NCBI GenBank assembly: GCA_963971575.1
Contig: OZ020618.1
Location: 33,086,731 to 33,150,730, forward strand
Direction: 5' to 3'
Source: Liopterus haemorrhoidalis
Taxonomy: Eukaryota; Arthropoda; Insecta; Coleoptera; Dytiscidae
Length of the DNA stretch: 64,000 nt
Shown: positions 45,401 to 56,746 of the stretch, piece after piece
Position numbering within the stretch: the first letter of the stretch is position 1
Layout of the letters: the number at the start of each line of letters is the position of its first letter
The notes under the pieces: generated by a model
The model's database searches: none
Told to the model about the DNA's origin: nothing
Seen by the model: only the letters and a program-made list of their open reading frames with translations
Position numbers and translations under genes: made by a program

Positions 45401-47674
45401 GAAGCTGCAAGGATATTCGATCCATTAGGTTGGCTATCACCGATCACCGTAGTGGCGAAGCTTTTGATCCAAGACTTGTGGAAAGCAGGATTGGGGTGGG
45501 ACGACCCACTCCCTCATGCCATCAGTGAAAAATGGGACAACTTCAAGTCTCATTTACATCGCATCAGTGAGGTATCTATCCCAAGATGGATTCCCAACAC
45601 CGTGACCACCGACCTGGTGGGCTTCTGCGATGCGTCAGAGAAAGGATATGCAGCTATCGTGTATCTCCGCAGTCACACTAGCGAATGTACCAACATTTCT
45701 CTAGTTATGGCAAAAACCAGAGTAGCACCCGTCAAGCAAGTCTCCCTGCCGAGATTGGAGCTCTGTGCTGCCCTGTTGCTCGCACAACTAGTTAGTTGTG
45801 TAACCGAGTCTTTAAGCATCGACTTAAGACATACCTATTTATGGACTGACTCCACCGTCACTCTAGCGTGGATTCAGGCCCCGTCTCATCGATGGAAAAC
45901 ATTTGTGGCAAACAGAGTGTCGCAAATAAGCCAACTTACGAAAGTATCCGACTGGCATCATGTACGCTCCGCGGACAACCCCGCAGATTGCGCGTCCAGA
46001 GGGCTGTTACCCTCTGAACTGCCAGAGCACCCGCTCTGGTGGTCTGGACCCGTTTGGCTGAACCGACCCATTGAAGAATGGCCAATAAATACCAGTACCA
46101 TTTCCTCAACGTCTGAGGAAGATGTACTAGCTGAGACTAAACCAGCTATATGCCTCGTCCAGCAGAACGAGCAAGTAAATGAGATGTTTCTTTTGTACTC
46201 ATCATATTCCCGACTGATGAGAATTACTGCCTTATGCCTGCGTTTTATCAATAATTCGCGACCCCGAGGAAACAAGTGTTATGGATTCATTTCAACTGCC
46301 GAACTAAGTCGAGCCCAGATGCGGCTGGCACGAATGGCTCAAGTCGATGCATTCGGACCGCAGTTGAAATGTCTTGCTGAACGTAAACCGGTTTCCAAAC
46401 CACTAAGGAAGCTGGACCCTTTTCTCGATCGACACGGCCTGATGAGAGTAGGCGGGAGATTAAGATTTACCGAGAGAACCTACGATCATAGGCACCCCAT
46501 ACTGTTGTCCTCAAAACACATCCTTACCGACATGTTAGTGAAGTATTACCACGACAAACACTTACATGCATCGCCGAGAACCATCCAAGCTATCGTTGAA
46601 CGCGCATTCTGGATAGTAGGTGCACGTAACCTAATTAGAAGAGTTTGTCGTAAGTGCGTTAGATGTTTCAGAAATAAGCCGACCTTTTTGCACCCCATGA
46701 TGGGAGACCTGCCTCAACCCCGAGTCAGACCGGAGAAACCGTTCGCTATTATAGGAACTGATTACGGAGGACCCTACATGGTCACGCCATATAAAGGTAG
46801 AGGCTATAAGTGTCATAAGGCATATCTCTGCCTGTTTATCTGCTTTGCCACTAAAGCAGTACACCTTGAACTTGCATCTGATTTGACCACTGAAACATTC
46901 TTGAACGCCTTCCATAGATTCATCTCCCGGCGAGGAAGATGTTCCAAAATCTACAGCGATGGAGGAACAAATTACATTGGAGCTAAAGCTCACTTTTCGG
47001 AGCTCCAGAAATTTGTAACTTCCTCCAATTACAACGATTGTTTGGCCAATAAATTGGCAGTGGATGGTGTCGAGTGGCACATTAACCCTGCGTCAGCCCC
47101 ACACTTTGGAGGATTGTGGGAGGCTGCTATTAAATCCGTGAAGTTCCACTTGTCTCGTGTTATTGGCGAACAAGTGCTCACGTATGAGGAGATGACAACT
47201 GTATTGGCCAGAATAGAAGCTGTCCTTAATTCGAGGCCGCTCACCCAATTGTCCACGGACCCAGAGGACTGTGAGGCACTCACGCCCAGCCATTTCCTTA
47301 CAATGGAACCTGCTGTATCTGTCCCAGAACCCAACCTTGAAGGTGAACCCATTGCGATACTAAAGAGATGGAAACTCACGCAAAAAATTGTTCAAGATTT
47401 TTGGAGGCGTTGGAACAATGAGTATCTGAACACGCTTCAACAACGCCAGAAGTGGGACAAACCTGCGTTATCGCTGCAGGTAGGACAGTTGGTTTTGGTC
47501 CAGGACAACTGCCTGCCGCCCTTGCAGTGGAGGTTGGGGCGAGTGATTACGGTCTCCCCGGGAGGAGACGACGTGGTGAGAGTCGCCACCGTCAAGACCG
47601 CCAAGGGTACCTTGGTAAGGCCAGTAGTGAAACTGGCTCCCCTTCCAATCGATTATTGTTCTCCAGTATGTTGA
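42428..47674 (+). CDS. gag-pol: BEL/Pao Gag-Pol polyprotein
   Basis: 1748 aa from the ATG at 42428 (AACATGG context; the frame is open from a TTG at 42401). Approximate domains: Gag with the DUF1759-type region (residues ~110-270); Cys/His knuckles ~345-400, including Cys-Tyr-Asn-Cys...His...Cys near 378; aspartic protease Leu-Leu-Asp-Ser-Gly-Ser near 486; RT ~730-960 with Phe-Val-Asp-Asp near 894; RNase H from Gly-Phe-Cys-Asp-Ala-Ser near 1066; integrase zinc region ~1350-1410; catalytic Asp near 1445, Asp near 1510 (Tyr-Ser-Asp-Gly-Gly) and Glu near 1566 (Gly-Leu-Trp-Glu-Ala); DUF5641-type C-terminus ~1660-1745. Length and order match the BEL/Pao family and every catalytic motif checked is present. 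It copies element RNA and integrates the cDNA. No env. Confidence 0.96.
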   Translation: MAAVTRLTVKKGFCVRYLDTLERSIQDALTDPSKLARVRAQLKELPARRSTYEECMLELLTLPETVDKQEELNLEYDDFCERVTEVVTTCDQSPFAENVPQSCDRTDLPNTAFQSSIQSTSTHTRLSKLDLPTFTGKISEWSSYCDMFMSTVHNNESFAPVQKFQHLKASLAGEPLELVRNLKLTDANYEPALAVLKKRYQHTRLISGHHVDGLLDLDSLTNMSFHNVSRFVSSITSHVEALRAQGEPVDNWSQIFACILVRKLNTQTRNRFERHLNPKSLPTLSELLDFLSTYVTSQQWQTVDQEDPIIEPSAKASSNPRASASPRSQRQKKAFVTTSYQTLTCLECKTSHPMHSCTKFRSLTPYERRSLIRKHNHCYNCFSPNHQAPTCNSKYNCRHCDQRHHTLLHIGEHLPIGRAHDVSQAKPFRPKSQPDIEVSKEKPSTSTLVVVHNTRTNPQPRLSRVLLSTARIQVRDSQQRWKEVRVLLDSGSETSLMSDSCCLKLGLDLKPTKTSISGVSNVEVDAVSGVVKCHFRPRHNWNNFSTNALVVKNIAACLPAQTFRPFTSPMLRGVQLADPSYNQTAPVDMLLGADVYFSLVKGKPVKLPEGPYAIETALGVVITGPFPGPANKVKSFHVSVVQDLNETVRRFWELEEVPHKPAQPEDEINADLIYLQQHNRTEEGRYVVPLLRKPDAVELGGSFGTALVCYRSLRARLNRQPALREEYVNFMRDYLESGHMSKLANKHPMLEDGYFIPHHPVIKYDGPKLKLRVVFNASKSTTNGVSLNDTLLPGPPLQVDLACLVMRQRLHKIIFTADIRQMFRQVLIQQKERCFQKILWNFDLTTTPQAYQLNTVTYGTTSAPFLAIRTLRQLAQDEGHAFPLAARALDSDTFVDDIITGASSVPDALALRDQLIGLLGKAGMQLRKWSSNHPEVLRDIPKDHRLDQEPLDLDKDHTVKILGLMWNSLTDSFMYQINLPETTNSKRQLLSEAARIFDPLGWLSPITVVAKLLIQDLWKAGLGWDDPLPHAISEKWDNFKSHLHRISEVSIPRWIPNTVTTDLVGFCDASEKGYAAIVYLRSHTSECTNISLVMAKTRVAPVKQVSLPRLELCAALLLAQLVSCVTESLSIDLRHTYLWTDSTVTLAWIQAPSHRWKTFVANRVSQISQLTKVSDWHHVRSADNPADCASRGLLPSELPEHPLWWSGPVWLNRPIEEWPINTSTISSTSEEDVLAETKPAICLVQQNEQVNEMFLLYSSYSRLMRITALCLRFINNSRPRGNKCYGFISTAELSRAQMRLARMAQVDAFGPQLKCLAERKPVSKPLRKLDPFLDRHGLMRVGGRLRFTERTYDHRHPILLSSKHILTDMLVKYYHDKHLHASPRTIQAIVERAFWIVGARNLIRRVCRKCVRCFRNKPTFLHPMMGDLPQPRVRPEKPFAIIGTDYGGPYMVTPYKGRGYKCHKAYLCLFICFATKAVHLELASDLTTETFLNAFHRFISRRGRCSKIYSDGGTNYIGAKAHFSELQKFVTSSNYNDCLANKLAVDGVEWHINPASAPHFGGLWEAAIKSVKFHLSRVIGEQVLTYEEMTTVLARIEAVLNSRPLTQLSTDPEDCEALTPSHFLTMEPAVSVPEPNLEGEPIAILKRWKLTQKIVQDFWRRWNNEYLNTLQQRQKWDKPALSLQVGQLVLVQDNCLPPLQWRLGRVITVSPGGDDVVRVATVKTAKGTLVRPVVKLAPLPIDYCSPVC

Positions 47675-47742
47675 TTGCCACTCCAGTTGACAATCATAAT
47701 TTGTTGTTCCCGGTTCTAAAACATTCGTTTTGGCCGGCGGAA

Positions 47743-49072
47743 TGTTGGGCCCGCTAGGCGCCCCAAGTTCCTTTTTATTAAATTTAATTTATTTAAATGT
47801 TCAAACATAATTTATGTATATTTTCTATGATTTAGGCCAACTAGGGCCATCTGCCAATTTTTCTTTGCACTTTTATGAAAATTTAATTCATTAGTTAACC
47901 GCGATTAACAGGTCGCTGACCGTTCATTACAAATTAACCTGTTCGTTAATATAACGTTTTTTCGAGACCGCATGGTTTTTTTAACCTGAAAAATTAGTGT
48001 TTTGCTTCCCGGCTATTTTTTATGCTGTATATTTCGGATTTACAACCCGAAATATCAGTGATTTAAACCGCTCTTTGTCAGATTTACAACCTGACAAATC
48101 ATATCAGTGCATCTTATAATTTAGAGTGAAAACCAGATCAGCTGATTCATCCAGACGAGCTATCCGGCTACCAGGAAGAATCCAGATCCAGAATCCAGCT
48201 AAGTGTCGTACACTGTAGTTTTATTCTGTTTATTTGTACTTAAAAATATTCTATTTAGAATTTTGTTTGTATTATAATATTGTTTACTTTGGAGTAAGTT
48301 CATTCCGAACTTACTCATTTTCAGTTTAAGATTTATTATTGTTGTTAATTCTTAGTATAGCCTTCAGCTAATACATTTTAGTAACAATAATACTGCATAT
48401 TATTGTTAATTTGCAGATATTAATATTCTAGTATTAACATTCATTTAGTGTAGTTTATTTTCACGTGCCTTCAGCTGATATTTATTTATGTATTAATGCA
48501 ATTTAACCATCTGTTTGTTGCATATTTATTTCTAGTTCTATTACTGAACTAAGGCTTGGCTTTCACCAAAACACGTCTAGATATAGAGTGTTAATTATAA
48601 GTTTGTACAGTTTATTATTGTATTGTGTCCGACAACGTACTCTGGCCAGCTTACGTTGCACCGTATCTTGCCAGGTGTACTTATATCCAGTGAGTTGAGT
48701 CTACGATATTTTCGTGTTAGGTACATCATCGGTAGGAGTCATCGAGGGAAACGACCAGGATTGGCTCCTCCTTTCACCTTATTTGTGGGCCTGGACTTTA
48801 ACCCTTCTCTCCCCAGCGAGGGCTTCCACTCCTTTGTGCAGTCTCCTAGATTTGCCCCTAGGAGCAGAAGAGTTAAAATCCCCCTTCTTTCCTTAAGGTT
48901 AAACCGGCGGTTACTCAACTCACTGCGCGTACGTCCGCGACACAATAGACCACTCTATTTACCGGCGCGCTGCGCTTCCACTATATCGGTCCTTCGAGTT
49001 TTTAGATTGTCGACCACTGTGTGTAGCGCTGTCTTGTCCTACGGTCACCACCCAAAGTAGGCGGGCGCTACA
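47743..49072 (+). repeat. BEL 3' LTR
   Basis: 1330 bp, apparently identical to the 5' LTR; followed by the second CACAT target copy. Confidence 0.95.
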
Positions 49073-49077
49073 CACAT

Positions 49078-49218
49078 GATGATTCTATTCTATCTACGAC
49101 GTTGGACTGAATCGCTCGGCGTGTACTCGCTTATATTTTGGTGTTTAGTATTATACATTTATGTTTGATAAATAAATGATATGTTAGATTGAACGTTTAT
49201 TATTTTATCGTCCTAACA
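49078..49218 (+). repeat. gypsy 3' LTR, right part
   Basis: Continues the LTR after BEL and ends CGTCCTAACA, complementary to its TGTTAGG start. An AATAAATGATA segment near 49170 could be the polyadenylation region. Confidence 0.82.
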
Positions 49219-49475
49219 ATATTTTTTCACGGATTCCTCAGTATCTCTTAGGACAGATGAGATATCGACTAGGTTTTTGCTCATAAAAGTTACCCGTGCC
49301 AATGTTTAGAAACAAACTACTAATTTTATTTGTAATTAGTATGAACCTCTAACGGGGTGAATCTACACCTGAGGAGAGAGTCAGCAATGTGATCTATAAA
49401 GAACTATGACTTATTATAATTGCACGACGATGGCAAACCGTCAATAACCGTAGCGAAGCACGGGTACTCAGCTAG
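49219..49475 (+). mobile_element. Helitron-type 3' fragment, unit 3
   Basis: Matches 427-685 of unit 1, including the terminal GGGTACTCAGCTAG. Cut on the left by the gypsy LTR. Confidence 0.5.
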
Positions 49476-50855
49476 TATTTTTATATTGGGTCACAAACAT
49501 GAGTGTCCTTTTTTTTTGCAAGAAATTTGAATATCCTTTTCTTTTGTTACAGGTGAAGGCAGTATCATTATGAACCAATTTTCAGAGAATAAACTACTAG
49601 TTTAACATTTTTTTTGTTATATATGTGTCATAATAGACTGTTATATTTTTGCTTATGCAAAACCCGAAATGATGGTTATTTGTGTTCTAATATTTTAATT
49701 TTCATGGATAAAAGTTTTTTTTTACTAAAATAGGTCTTTTAAGTACTCATAAATTCATCAAAAACACCAAAAAAATCACAAAATACATTTATGTTATTTT
49801 AACAACTAATTAAAAATTGGGTCACTTTTGACCCCACGATAGTAGTTATGATAGTGTAAATGAACGATAGTAGTACAAGGTTAAGTATATATTTTTTCCC
49901 TGTATAATTTTTTTTTTTTTGTAGTAAATAATAATAAAAAATTATTTTTCAATAAGTTTATTTTCTTTTTTTTTTTTGCTTTTCACTTTTTATTTTGATC
50001 AATTTGACATATAAATATAAATCAACTGAAAAAATCTGAACACATTTTTTATGGGGGTGCGGGAGCTTATTTTCACATTCAACGAGTCAGTCTGAAGCCA
50101 ACAGCCGTAGCCAGTAGTCGCAAACGCACACATGTTATATTATCATACTTTTGTACTATTAATTCTATCTTCAATAAATTTAATTAATAATAAAAACCGA
50201 ATAATCAAACCCCACTATAGAATCCCACAACTTATGGAGGCTCACCGGGGATCGTGTCGCGTGTTTGAGAAGGTTTTTTTTTTAAAAAGAGTGAAATAAA
50301 AGTTGTTAAAATCGCGAAGAAACAAAACGAACATACTATCAGGTTTTACCGCCGATTGTAAACTTGTAAGTAATTGAAATTATACATATGAAACAAAACT
50401 TAGTGTCATTAGTGGAAAGTTGGGGTTTTGCGGGGCCCTTCAGAAGTCGAGCCCCAGGGCGCGCGCCCGGTTCGCCCGCCGTTAAATCCGCCTCTGAGAG
50501 TTGTAAGTAAAATGGAAGTTATGTGAGAAACAGTGAGTAAAAAGTGGAGAGAAAGTAATAAAAGTGGCGAAAGAACAATTAAATTGGAAAATATGAAGTA
50601 AATGAACAAAAGAAATATAAACAGAGGAGAAAACAGTAAAGTGTAAACGTTAAGCGCTAAAGTAAAACAATAATAAAGAAGTGAAGTGTACAAAGAATTA
50701 AAGAAAACCTAAGATAAATTAAAAACGCAACGTAAACGTTTGAATCGTGAACAGTTTCCAGCCTGCCTGCGACCTTGAACGGCAAACAGCCAACAAGCGA
50801 TAACGCACACCTGCATGTCATAAACAACAGCCGGTTTGTAATAACAATTCGGTAG
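49476..50855. other. non-coding block, unit 3
   Basis: Near-identical to 686-2067 with scattered substitutions and run-length changes in poly-T. No gene seen. Confidence 0.6.
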
Positions 50856-52136
50856 TTTTAGGGTTTTGTAGGTATGACCAAAAAACCCTTATACCGTCAT
50901 TTTGTCGTCTGTCTGTCTGTCAGTTTGGTAAAAATTGTAGCCAAACTGCTAAACCTAGAGAGTTGAAATTTGGCATGCTTATACAACCTTTTGACTCGCA
51001 CATAGGAAAAATACTAAAACATCTAAAAAACATATCCCCCTAAAAATATATTTGTGCTCATCGAAAAAAAAATTTTTTTTTTAAATTCTGTGTAGGGTAT
51101 CAAATGAAAGCCCTTAGTAAGTGGATTAACGGTACAAAATTTTATTTTTGCAAAATAAATTATTTTGACGCGATTTTTGCCAAAATTGTGCAAAAAAATT
51201 TGTTTGTACCACACCCAGTAGTTTAAACTAAAAATCTGAAAAAGTTCTAAGTAATGTACTTTTGTGTGAACCGGAATAGTACAACAGGAATTTTTGATCA
51301 GATTATGTTGTCGGAAAATAACGCATTTTTTATGTTTTTAACTAAAATATGTTAAATATTTAATTCGCTATGTAACACAGTAGATAAGTAGGCATTCGTA
51401 GCGTTGTGCGTTTAGTCCTTTATTTGTGATTTGCAAACTAGAGTTCGAATCCTGTCAATTTTAATTACCGACCGCCAACATATATAAGGGAGGTATTGTG
51501 ATCATACCGATTTTGACATTTCGCGATTTCAATGGATCTCCACGAATTGAGATCCCTACATAACGTTTTGACTATTTTTAGCATGATGTCTGTCGGTCTG
51601 TCTGTTTGTCCGTCTGTCTGTCCGTCTGTCTGTGTACACGTGTAGAGCAAATTCGGCTGAAAGGATTTTTATGAAACTTCATATTTAATTTTCTGCTATC
51701 AATGGCACGAGTTGATCAACTTTTGGTAAAAATCGGTTGACTAAAAGTGGGAGTTTACTCGTGTCGGTTTTAAGATTTTTCGAAAAAATTTATTGAACAA
51801 AAGTTGCTATAAAAGCAATAATTAATATATTTTATTTGAGACGTTTTTCGAAAAAACGAAAAATTACGAATAATTTCTGTAAAATTTTTCGAAATTTTTT
51901 CCAAGTCTCAATTTTTTCATACTTATATGTAACGTTTGCATGGTCATGATAAATAATATCTCTGTTAGAAAATATTAGGCCAAGTTATTTCTACTCTACT
52001 GCTAGAATGTAATTTATATAAGTACTTTATGATAGCGGTCGGTCCTGTGGTGGCCACAGCTGATTTTTTTTCTGTTTTTTTTTTGCATTTTTATTTTGTT
52101 TAAATTATTTTGTCAAAATTCTAGTTATATTTTGGT
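50856..52136 (+). mobile_element. R6: HINE-like repeat, unit 3, without copia
   Basis: Equivalent of R1 but continuous through ATGACCAAAAAACCCTTATA (about 50873-50892), the copia empty site. It contains the same tRNA-like cassette (51385-51457) and the second GTCY repeat (about 51472-52060). Its right part lies beyond the LINE, at 63773-63915. Confidence 0.7.
51385..51457 (+). other. tRNA-like cassette of R6
   Basis: Same as 7392-7464, copied with the unit. Confidence 0.45.
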
Positions 52137-52220
52137 AAATGTTCAGGATATTTTTGCAAAGTTTGTAGGTTAACACGTAGAAATTTTGCTCCGTGTTAAG
52201 AGTGAAATTTTGATAGTTTT

Positions 52221-52533
52221 TAAATATTATAATAAAACTAAAATCTAGATTATTTAAGCAAAGATTTTTAGCGTGCTCCAAAACAGTAATTAAAAAGAAT
52301 AGAACATCTGGTAAACAATTAAGTATTAATGTTCCTACGATTTCATCTGGTCTGTATGTGAACGAGCATTTGACAAATAAAAACAAACTTTTACTAAATA
52401 AGGCGAAATTGTTTGGTAGGGAGAATAATATTGAGTATATTTGGGTTCAGGATTGTAAGATTCTGCCGCGTAAAAATTCAAACTCGCGAATTTTTCAAAT
52501 ACATACCGAAGAGTGTTTAGCCAAATTAAATTA
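52221..52533 (+). pseudogene. LINE ORF1 remnant, unit 3
   Basis: The C-terminal ~100 codons of ORF1 (from Ile-Ile-Ile-Lys-Leu-Lys to the stop) without a start. Otherwise nearly identical to unit 1 9127-9439. Confidence 0.8.
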
Positions 52534-52608
52534 AATTAAAACCTCTTATTTTTCTTTCTATTAACTGTCTCGTTGCATTACCATTAGATTTCATAATATA
52601 CTGATTAT

Positions 52609-53163
52609 ATGTTAGATGTGAACTCACTGAAAATATATTACCAAAATGTTCGTGGATTACGCACAAAAGTTACTAATTTTTTCCAAGCTTCTTCTGTACC
52701 TGATTACCACATTATTTGTCTTACTGAAACTTGGTTGAACGGTAATATTGGTAGTCATGAACTATTTAGTAATAATTTCCAAGTGTTTAGGCGGGATAGG
52801 GATAGGCATACTTCCCATAAGTCAGACGGCGGAGGCTCTCTTATTGCAATCAGCTCATTTTTACAAGTTGCAGAGCGGCCTGACTGGCAAACTAACGTTT
52901 TGGAAGAAGTATGGATATCCATTGCACTGCCAAATAGTAAAAATAAAATTCATATATGTTGTGTCTACATACCAGACTATATTGATATCTGTAAACTTAA
53001 TGTATTCACTGAAAATGTAACCAAAATTATCAATGACAATCTCCAGGATTCTGTTATTATAGTAGGTGATTTTAATTTAGCTAATATTGTATGGTCACGT
53101 GACGAATACTTTAACTTTCTGACGCCTTCATTACCCTCTGACAAAAAATCATCACTTTTTTTA
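52609..53163 (+). pseudogene. LINE ORF2 endonuclease fragment, unit 3
   Basis: Same ATG and motifs as unit 1 (9514 on), with a handful of substitutions (for example Asn-Ser-Lys for Asn-Gly-Lys). It runs into (TA)n at the same residue. The codons beyond 53163 up to the stop at 53418 come from the microsatellite and from element C. Confidence 0.83.
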
Positions 53164-53164
53164 C

Positions 53165-53283
53165 ATATATGTATATATATATATATTTATATATATATAT
53201 ATGTATACATGTATGTATGTGTATATATATATTTATATATATATATATGTATATACATGTATGTATGTATATATATATATATT
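53165..53283. repeat. (TA)n tract, left edge of the unit 3 insertions
   Basis: TA runs with TGTATGTATG variants. Confidence 0.93.
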
Positions 53284-53350
53284 TGTTTTACCGCTTATGC
53301 AAGCCAATTCTATGTACTCAATGGACGGTGTCAAACCAAAATTGACGTTT

Positions 53351-53372
53351 TCAGACCAGGGGAATGGTCTGA
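53351..53372 (+). other. conserved subterminal hairpin of element C
   Basis: TCAGACCA-ggggaa-TGGTCTGA, followed by AAACGTTTTT. Same length and position as in A, with the eighth stem pair changed from C:G to A:T. Confidence 0.7.
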
Positions 53373-55703
53373 AAACGTTTTTCATGTTTTTTGGAGCTCT
53401 TGCACCCTGATTATATAGCAGCGATGACAGAGAAAATTTCACAAATGGTCTGAATACGAGGGTAGATCGTATATTTATATACAAATTTAGTTCACTGATT
53501 TGTCGTGAAGAGCGCGCGCCAGTAGTTTTTGTATATAACTTTTTATACAAAAAATGTACGATTCCGACTTTGTCAGACCAGCACAATTCAGTCGACGTTG
53601 TCAAGCCTTAAATCTGGCAACACTGTGTAGAATGAGCTAGATAAACATTCCAGTCATGATAATTTTAGTTCATTGTAAGAACTTAAATATTTTCTTTCAA
53701 TTTGTCTTACAGAAAAACTTTCAACTCAAATTTAGTTTTGGCAGACTCGTAGATACTTGAAAACAATGCATATAACCGATTTGTATCAAATTTGTTCAAA
53801 TTAAAATTTTGGTATTTGCGCCATGAAATTCTTCTTTTTTTTCCAATTTAGAAATAATTACATAGTTTATAGATTTTTTAAAGCGTGCTGAATGTTACTG
53901 CTTCAAATGAGACGTAAAATTTATTTAATATTTTTATTAGAATCCCAAATAAATGTACATTTTAATAAGTTTGAACTTTGTTCATATATTTCACAGAAAA
54001 TTATTCTAATACGGACATCAATGTCCATAATTTATTCTTAATTCCAAAGAAGAACACAAAAGGTTTCAAATTACAAATAATTCGTTTGAACAATTACTTT
54101 TCTTAATCGTAAAAAATAAAAATAATTGTAAAAAACAAAAGTTCCCATTTCCTTTTGAGTATTGAACATTTATGTGTACGTTTAAGAGCGTACTGTACCT
54201 GGGTTACGCTCAACGGATACGTGCATTTGGAAGGGCCAAAGAATTTGAACCAAATGTTGTCGGATCAATTTGATTTTTTTTTTTAATTTGAAGATAAAGA
54301 TTGGCTCCGTTGGATTTAAGAGTTAAAATTTGGTTTTATTTTTAATTTTCAGTTTTACAATGTCCTAAACTTTGTCTAACTTCACATCACTGTTCCTTCG
54401 TAAATCAATAACAATTGCAAATTCCATAGCTAGAATCCTATAGATTGTACTTTTATCTTTAAAATGAGCCCTTATTTATGAAAATTAATTAATATTTAGC
54501 ACCAATTCTTTGGCCCACACCGAAACACTATTTATATGAAATACTGGCATTTACAAGCATCGAGTGGTTTTAAACTAATCTAATCATAGTAGAGGGAGTC
54601 TTAAGCTCCGCCTTCGTTTCCTACACATATCTTTGAATTAGGTTGAAATGGGTAACAGAAGATCTTTGGAATAAAACAGTTTGTGACGTCAAATTTACCT
54701 GTTTTATTTTAGACTTTCCGTGGTAGAATACAAATTCATATTGACACAAAAAAATGGTCCCAAAAATTAAGTTAAATGATTATGGCCGGCTTCTGAAAGC
54801 TTAGTTAACTATAATCAAATGGTCAGAACATGGTTGTTATGGTAACGTATGGGATTGTTATACTGTAATCGAGTTTAACCAAAAGGTTAAATCAACCCCT
54901 AAAGGGGTGAATCTATGATTATTAACATAATTTTTTGATGATAAAAAAAAAAACTATTATTTCTACAAAATTATCTGTAAAATCAGAATTGGTAATAAAT
55001 ATTAATCACTTTTCACATAGAAGAGCTTATTTTAAAGATAAAATTACAATATAGAGTGGTTAAGTCTTAACATTTGTAATTTTTATTCATTTACTGAGTA
55101 ACAGTCATGTGAAATTGAAAAAAGTATAGCACTGTAAAATTGAAAATTAAACATAAATCAAAATACAAATTTAAACTTATTAAAATATTTAATTTATTTA
55201 CTTTATTTTTTATTAAAATTTATTTACTTATTTACTTATTAAAATTTTGATATTTTCTTTCATATCTTGAAATTAAAAAAAAAAAATCAAATTGATTCGA
55301 ATATATTTAATCTATATTTTATGATTCCCAAAAATACAGGTTGATTTATAAATATTAGCACTTTTCCCTCTCCCTGTAAGCTACTTCCACTTTGGTCACT
55401 CCCCCAATGACGTAATACGACTTCTCGCCACCGCACCCCGCGTGCAACGATGGACTTTGGAGGTGGCTACATTCGCCTCTTAACTTCAAATTTTAAGATG
55501 CCATATCATAGGCTCGAAATCTGGTTTCACTCTGTCATGACATTAAATTACGAGAAAATATATATAGCTCTTGTTTTTTGAATGTCAGATAAATAAACCC
55601 ATAGAAAAAAAGCATATCAGACAGACAGAGAGATTTTTTTTGTGAATTTTGTCTTACATTCACTTGGAACATGTAGAAACGAAAAATGGGTACGAAGAAA
55701 AAA

Positions 55704-56746
55704 TTATGTGAAGTGTGAATTTTCACACGTTTCAGGGTTTCGCAGGTATTTAGTGAATGATGATTATTTGGGAAGCCAAAACAAATTTTATGTTAAAATA
55801 TTTTTTTATTAATTTTAATTCGAATGCCTAATAATGGTATTAGGCATTTGGGTTTCTAAAAATTTGCAGTATTTTTTTTTTTTTATATAGCAAGGTTCAT
55901 TAATATTTTGAAAATTGCGCCTAAGGCTTCCATTGGTTGTTTAAGTCATAAACTCCGCCCCTCTGATTTCCTATACATTTAAACATAGAATTAAATTATA
56001 ATATCAACACTTCCTACTGGTTATTAAATTTACGCTTTTAAAAATTAAATGCAACATTTGCCAAAATGTAACTAGAATTTTGACAAAATAATTTAAACAA
56101 AATAAAAATGCAAAAAAAAAAACAAAAAATAAAAATTGACGGGAGTTGAACAGTAGTTTGCAACTTACGAAGCGAGAACGTTACCACTGATCTACGAACG
56201 TTCACTCCTTTACTGTGTTAAATAGCGGATTAAATATTTTACATATTTTAGTTAAAAACACAAAAAATGCGTTATTTTCCGAAAACATATCTGATCAAAA
56301 ATTCCTGTTTTACTATTCCGGTTCACACCAATGTACATTACTTAGAATTTTTTCAGATTTTCAGTTTAAACCATCTGGGCTACAGGGTGTGGGACAAAAT
56401 TTTGCACAATTCTCGCAAAAATCGCGTCAAAATAATTTATTTTGCAAAAATAAAATTTTGATCGTTAATTCATGTTTCAAGGGCTTTCATTTGATACCAT
56501 ACACAGAATTGTAAAATTTTTTTTTTTTTTTTTTCGATGAGTATATATTTGCTTATATTTTTAGGGGAATATGTTTTTTAGATGTTTTAGTATTTTTCCT
56601 ATGTGCGGGTCAAAGAGTTGTATAAGCATGTCAAATTTCAACTCTCTAGGTTTAGCCGTTTGGCTACAATTTTTACCGAACAGACAGACAGACAGACAGA
56701 CAGACGACAAAATGACGGTATAAGGGTTTTACAAAACCCTAAAAAA
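55704..56746 (-). mobile_element. R7: HINE-like element in C
   Basis: Left end TTATGTGAAGTGTG with the TTTTCACA hairpin and AGGGTTTCGCAGG. Right end has a CAGACAGACAGACAGACAGA tract and TTTTACAAAACCCTAAAAA, with a small deletion of the usual TTGGTCATACC. The cassette is at 56138-56205. Confidence 0.7.
56138..56205 (-). other. tRNA-like cassette of R7
   Basis: Minus strand: A-box-like TAGATCAGTGGTAACG and B-box-like TGTTCAACTCC. Unlike the other cassettes; same position in R. Confidence 0.45.

Larger units (their letters stand above)
40134..49072 (+). mobile_element. BEL/Pao retrotransposon, complete
   Basis: 8939 bp, 1330-bp LTRs, 5-bp target duplication CACAT (40129-40133 and 49073-49077), a tRNA-Tyr primer site and a single uninterrupted polyprotein ORF. 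I noticed no difference between the LTRs (the 145-codon open frame inside each is identical). All signs are of a very recent, possibly competent insertion into the gypsy 3' LTR. Confidence 0.96.
34688..49218 (+). mobile_element. Ty3/gypsy retrotransposon, 5'-truncated, carrying nested elements
   Basis: The gag start region is joined directly to the minisatellite, so the 5' LTR and leader are missing. The order gag, protease, RT, RNase H, integrase is the gypsy order. The 3' LTR (TGTTAGGG...CCTAACA) starts at 40016 and ends at 49218 and is split by BEL at 40134-49072. A TTAA-flanked element splits pol at 37266-38036. It is more GC-rich than its surroundings. Confidence 0.92.
52144..53164 (+). 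mobile_element. LINE 5' half, unit 3
   Basis: Starts at the same target copy AAATGTT (52137-52143) as in unit 1. About 0.9 kb is deleted (unit 1 8231-9126), removing the PHD finger and coiled coil of ORF1. Confidence 0.85.

Noticed and set aside
46631..47379. Minus-strand frames of 149 and 116 codons in BEL
   Set aside because: Antisense shadows of the integrase region.
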